Positions 60,101 through 64,000 of a stretch of DNA of 64,000 nt are shown piece by piece. The position numbers and the translations under genes are program-made. The DNA comes from Owenia fusiformis (Eukaryota > Annelida > Polychaeta > Sabellida > Oweniidae), in NCBI GenBank assembly GCA_903813345.2, contig CAIIXF020000010.1:22515181-22579180 (forward strand), given 5' to 3'. Under the pieces are notes generated by a model that worked only from the letters and a program-made list of their open reading frames with translations, searched no databases and had not been told where the DNA came from. Within the stretch, counting starts at the first letter, position 1. Each line of letters starts with the position of its first letter.

Positions 60101-62219
60101 TGTTGAGAAGTTGTTTGTTTAGGCTCGTTTTTAGCATTAGTGGATTTAGGGTCAGTGTTTGATATGTCTGTCAATGCAACTGATGAAGCTTCATCTTCAG
60201 GTTTGTTATTGATATATGTGACTTCTTCTTGTTTGTTATTGTCTTCGGGGGTTTCATCTGTCCCAAGGGTCTCTAAAGGTCGTTGGTCAGTAGCTTGTTT
60301 TGCTGGTATGAACTCAAAACCATCTGCCTGGGCTTGGGCTAGCATCAGCTCCCTCCTGTACTGTAATGGAATAAACAAATACTGGTATTAAACAGTTAAG
60401 TCCTTATTGATAGGGTGTAGTGTATAGCATTTGCTGTTCTCTAAAACACTTCTCAGTATGCTTCCTCTCAAGAATTTTACTTTTTGGTTCAAATTATCAA
60501 AAAAAGTTCAAAACATCAACATTCACATTTCTCATGATTTTCTCATTTTCAGATGCATGCAAATTAATTTTCAACTGGGTACAATTTATTATTTCAAGAA
60601 CAACATGAAAAAATTGTTTTTAAGTTGCCATCTTACCTGTTTCAAACCCTCAGTGAAGAGGTCCTCTAATTTTCTATCCAGCCATTTTAACATAGGTTTG
60701 AACATCATCTCCACCTTTCCTTCATTCATCAGGGCTTGATGACGTGTCATGATCCATGAAGTTGCAGCTTCAGTTATATTATCTTGTACAGAGATTGGGA
60801 TCTCTTGTTCTCTGGGAAGACTAATGCAAAGTGGCTGAAACATGTTGACAGTTTATATGTATAAAAGCATAAGAGATTGACATTTTAATGATCAGGGAAA
60901 TGATGCAGGCCAACAGGTGAGGTATTTCTCAGAAGTGTCTGCATTCTAGTGTTAAAATAAAACTCATCTTGATTAAGAAAACATCAGGGGATTCTTACAT
61001 TAAAGTAGATTTCAAAACTGTTAAAATGATTTAATTGAACTATACTACCTTTATTGGGTAATCCACTGGAAATATTGCAGCAAATGTCACATCTTTAACA
61101 TCATATGGCTGAAAGTAACAACATGTAATATATCAAGATATTGTCAGATACAATTTCAGTAGTGCATACCAGAATCCTGTTTTGGTATTCTCATATAGAC
61201 TTACTGATTCAATATCCATTGGATAAATTTTAGTACATTATGCCAGATAAATCCAATTTTCGTGAGACAGATGTTTTACTTAACATGCAAATTGCATTGG
61301 AAATTGATAAGCATTCAAAGTTTATTTTTAAAAATTCAAGAAAATAAAATCTTACCCAGTCTGGATCAGTAGAGCAGAACACAACCTCATAGCCATCATT
61401 TTCTTTTATGAAGCTGAACTTTGGGAAACGTTTCTTTAGTGACTCAATTTCTGATGTTCTCATTTTATCGATCTCTGAATCACTTAATTTGTTGAGCATC
61501 ACTCTCTCTTGGAACCTAACTGGTTGAACTTTGGGATATTTGGACTGCTCCACCTTTGGGTTAAGGGGTTTGGCTGTTGTTTCTGGATGAAAGAATTTGC
61601 AGGAATTGCCAGATCGACAATGTCCTTCTTTAAAATACCTGCAAACTGGTGCTCTAGCTAATGCTCCTGGAGCATCTTCTGGTTCAGGTTTAAGCGTTTT
61701 GGTTCTGTCCTTTGGAGTTTTTGACTTCTGGCCCATCTCTGGTTTAGCTTTGTAAATATGGGCAAACTTGCAACGGTTGCCAAATTTACATCTTTTAGTC
61801 TTGGCATAAAAGTCACAAATCCTAACATCCTTCTCATCATGCTTCTTCTTACGATTTCCCATCTTTTGTTCTTTATCATGCTCAGGGTCAGGTTCATCTT
61901 GAGTTGTTGCGTTTTCAGTAGAGGATTCTGCAGGGGCAGTAAGTTTCTCCTCTATATGTAGAAAACGGCAATCTTTGCCATATCGACAGGTCTTGCCATT
62001 TGCAAAGAACCAACAAATTCTATGATTTACATCTTCAGTGGTTTCAAGCTCATAGTTGTCATCGGTTCTGGAGTTCACCTGTTCTTCAGGGTGTCCATGT
62101 TCGTTCCTCTGTTGATCATCTGGTGGGCCACCTTCATGTAAAAACTGACAATTTGTTCCATTTTTGCAACCTTTTCGACCTCTGAAAAACTTGCAAATTT
62201 CAGACTGACTACTTGACAT
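57102..62219 (-). CDS. CCCH zinc-finger / RWD-like / CHY zinc-finger protein (774 aa)
   Basis: Ten exons on the minus strand: 62219-61356, 61108-61049, 60834-60637, 60360-59870, 59563-59428, 59271-59160, 58858-58726, 58501-58387, 57802-57693, 57207-57102 (2325 nt, closing in frame). Exon 1 carries four CCCH fingers: C9-C18-C24-H28, C69-H88, C135-H154 and a C-x7-C variant C193-H211. Residues about 245-370 look like an RWD domain (FAAIFPVDYPIKPLCISLP). Then come CxxC pairs of zinc-ribbon type (CERCKGRC and CAKC) and, at about 650-720, a CHY-type zinc finger (CKHYKKSYRWLRFPCCGKCYPCDVC). The tail is Lys-rich. CCCH fingers usually bind RNA; CHY fingers occur in the ubiquitin ligase RCHY1 and in yeast Hot13, a mitochondrial import factor. 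Function of this combination is unknown to me. ATG 62219 is chosen; a TTG precedes it. Confidence 0.87.
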
Positions 62220-62868
62220 CAATGTGATGGTTGTTGTAGGAATACTTGAAGCAGCCGATGAAAACAGATTTGCTGTAGTTAGAAGCTCTGAAAGGGTGGC
62301 CTCAGTTGACGATTCAATAGCTTCTACTGAATTGAAAAACAGTTCGTAACTTTCAAAAACAACCTTCGAACACAGTCCTTTTTGCTGTTGCTTGTATGAG
62401 TTGTAGCCTACAGTCTTTAGGCTAGCCTAGATTTGATCCAAATATCAAATCCCTTCTTGTCAGATCTCAACTGTACAATGCTTCAGTAAGCAGAGCACTG
62501 ACTTGATTTCACAATTTCACCGTTGCTTTATATAGGTCTAAGCCCATGTATTTCGCAATAGTCTCTATTGTTGCTAAACTGATAAAGAAGGTCAAGTATA
62601 ACAGATGATTATGTTTACAATCTGTGGTGAAATTTTCGGTGCCGAACTATTCCCTCGACGGAAAACATTACGCAGAATATAAGTCATTTAGGCTAATGAA
62701 ATTTCTTTATCATAAAATATCATAAAACTAAATATCCAGAGGCGCTTAAGTATCAGTCTATTGTTCCAATTTTCTTGTGTTATCTCAACTCTTTGTTATC
62801 TCTTAATGCTAAAATCATCCTTATAATCCGGCGTAGGACTATTTTTAACCGGAAACAAAAAATCCAAG
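62220..62868. promoter_or_regulatory. Divergent promoter region between CCCH/CHY gene and EF-Tu gene
   Basis: About 650 bases separate the two start codons, which point away from each other. AAGATGGTG overlaps the EF-Tu start codon, a context typical of TATA-less housekeeping promoters. No mobile element is seen here. Shared regulation is an inference from layout. Confidence 0.4.
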
Positions 62869-64000
62869 ATGGTGATCACGATTTCGAAATTTCGTATTTT
62901 GCACTCATTTTTCTCAAAAAGCACATTGGTTTCTCGAAAATGGAATGTTAAAGTACCTTTTTCCCATAGAAAATTAAATAATGTTTCTCGATACACAAAT
63001 GTCACAGTGTTTTCGTCTCAGTATTTGTGTACAGCTTCTGTTGGAAAACCACATTGCAATGTGGGAACAATCGGTCATGTAGACCATGGTAAAACTACGT
63101 TGACAGCTGCCATCACAAAGGTCCAGTCTGAGCTTTTGAAAGGTGACATCAAATATGTCAAGTTTGATGACATTGATAAAGCTCCAGAAGAGAAAAAACG
63201 AGGCATAACAATCAATACTGCCAATGTTCAATATGAGTCGGACAATCGGCATTACGCTCATGTGGACTGTCCAGGACATATCGATTATGTGAAAAATATG
63301 ATAATGGGAACATCTCAGATGGATGGTGCTATTTTGGTTGTATCAGCTACTGACGGAACAATGCCACAAACCCGTGAACATTTACTGCTCTCCAAACAAA
63401 TAGGAATTGAAAACATTGTGGTCTACTTGAACAAAGCAGATTTGGCTGATCCTGAATTAATAGAACTTGTTGAAATGGAAGTGAGGGACTTGCTTGCTGA
63501 ATATGGTTTTGATTCAGAAAACACACCAGTTGTTTCTGGATCAGCCCTTGCAGCGTTGGAAGATCGGGATGTCGAAATTGGAAGGGATTCAATCAAACAA
63601 CTTATGAATGCATTAGATTCTCACATCAAAATCCCAGAAAGAAAAATTGATGGTCCATTTATCATGCCAATCGATTCTTCATTCACTGTGCCAGGCAGAG
63701 GAACAGTTGCTATCGGAACAGTTACACAGGGAATTCTCAAGAAGGGAGCTGAAGCCAATTTGATTGGTTATGGGAATAAGATCACTACTGCTTTGTCAGA
63801 CCTCCAAGTCTTCAGGAAATCTGTGCCACAATGCCAGGCTGGGGACAATGTTGGAATTCTGTTACGTGGTGTAAAGCCTGAATTCGTTAGAAGGGGTATG
63901 TTCTTATGTGCTGCTAATACGCTGACTCAATGTGATCATTTTGAAGCTCAGTCATATGTACTGTTACGTTCAGAGGGAGGCAGATCAAAACCATTGATGG
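62869..64000 (+). CDS. TUFM: Mitochondrial elongation factor Tu-like protein, 5' part, no introns visible
   Basis: Open from ATG 62869 through the window edge (377 codons). Residues 1 to about 60 are basic and rich in Ser, Lys and Phe, as in a mitochondrial targeting peptide. The GTPase domain then shows G1 [10 protein letters not shown]2 RGITI, G3 DCPGH, G4 NKAD and G5 SGSAL, followed by domain 2 ([21 protein letters not shown]) and the start of domain 3 (EGGRSKP). Its role is delivery of aminoacyl-tRNA to the mitochondrial ribosome. Vertebrate TUFM is split by many introns, while this copy has none in 1.13 kb, and domains 2 and 3 are rather diverged. It could be the sole intron-poor gene, a retrocopy or a second paralogue; the reading frame is intact. 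Confidence 0.93.
   Translation, partial: MVITISKFRILHSFFSKSTLVSRKWNVKVPFSHRKLNNVSRYTNVTVFSSQYLCTASVGKPHCNVGTIGHVDHGKTTLTAAITKVQSELLKGDIKYVKFDDIDKAPEEKKRGITINTANVQYESDNRHYAHVDCPGHIDYVKNMIMGTSQMDGAILVVSATDGTMPQTREHLLLSKQIGIENIVVYLNKADLADPELIELVEMEVRDLLAEYGFDSENTPVVSGSALAALEDRDVEIGRDSIKQLMNALDSHIKIPERKIDGPFIMPIDSSFTVPGRGTVAIGTVTQGILKKGAEANLIGYGNKITTALSDLQVFRKSVPQCQAGDNVGILLRGVKPEFVRRGMFLCAANTLTQCDHFEAQSYVLLRSEGGRSKPLM

Noticed and set aside
62220-62222. TTG start one codon before the CCCH/CHY ATG
   Set aside because: Non-ATG starts are rare in animals and the ATG at 62219 gives the same protein.
1-64000. CRISPR arrays, operons with ribosome binding sites, rRNA genes
   Set aside because: The window is animal nuclear DNA; no spacer-repeat pattern or rRNA similarity is seen.

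Overview
The window looks like nuclear DNA of an invertebrate metazoan. It is AT-rich, its genes have many GT-AG introns of roughly 0.2-6 kb, and introns and spacers are full of small transposons and fold-back repeats. The proteins are clearly animal (sorbitol dehydrogenase, UBAP1, UQCC2, TRIM-NHL, ASB-type ankyrin/SOCS). A marine, possibly lophotrochozoan, animal is my guess; the sequence does not settle the phylum. All gene models are read by hand from splice sites and reading-frame phase. Each multi-exon model closes in frame, a useful internal check.

Layout. 1-27.7 kb (+): the 3' thirty coding exons (about 1763 codons) of a very long coiled-coil protein that starts upstream of the window. 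Its introns hold several mobile elements, and intron 22 holds an intronless TRIM-NHL gene on the other strand (20.0-21.95 kb). 29.45-30.1 kb (-): a two-exon gene for an 82-residue secreted cysteine-rich protein, tail to tail with the coiled-coil gene. 31.7-37.9 kb (-): ten-exon sorbitol dehydrogenase, complete, with a transposon-in-transposon in intron 1. 39.7-41.2 kb (-): intronless ankyrin/SOCS-box protein. 41.4-46.4 kb (-): a small four-exon UMA-domain gene whose last exon also carries the complete UQCC2 reading frame two bases after the UMA stop codon. 44.2-49.2 kb: dense inverted-repeat elements. 49.3-53.3 kb (+): UBAP1, complete, five coding exons. 53.8-57.1 kb: repeats and featureless spacer. 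57.1-62.2 kb (-): ten-exon protein with four CCCH fingers, an RWD-like domain and a CHY zinc finger. 62.87 kb to the end (+): a mitochondrial EF-Tu-like gene, intronless as far as visible and divergent from the CCCH/CHY gene.

Most notable: the UMA-UQCC2 pair has the layout of a bicistronic transcript. The small UMA gene is also head to head with UBAP1, shares its UMA domain and has an intron at the homologous position, which suggests a local inverted duplication of the UBAP1 5' exons. An ESCRT-I-type adaptor would then be translated from the same message as a respiratory complex III assembly factor. The coiled-coil gene could not be named with confidence; the rest of its product lies upstream of base 1.
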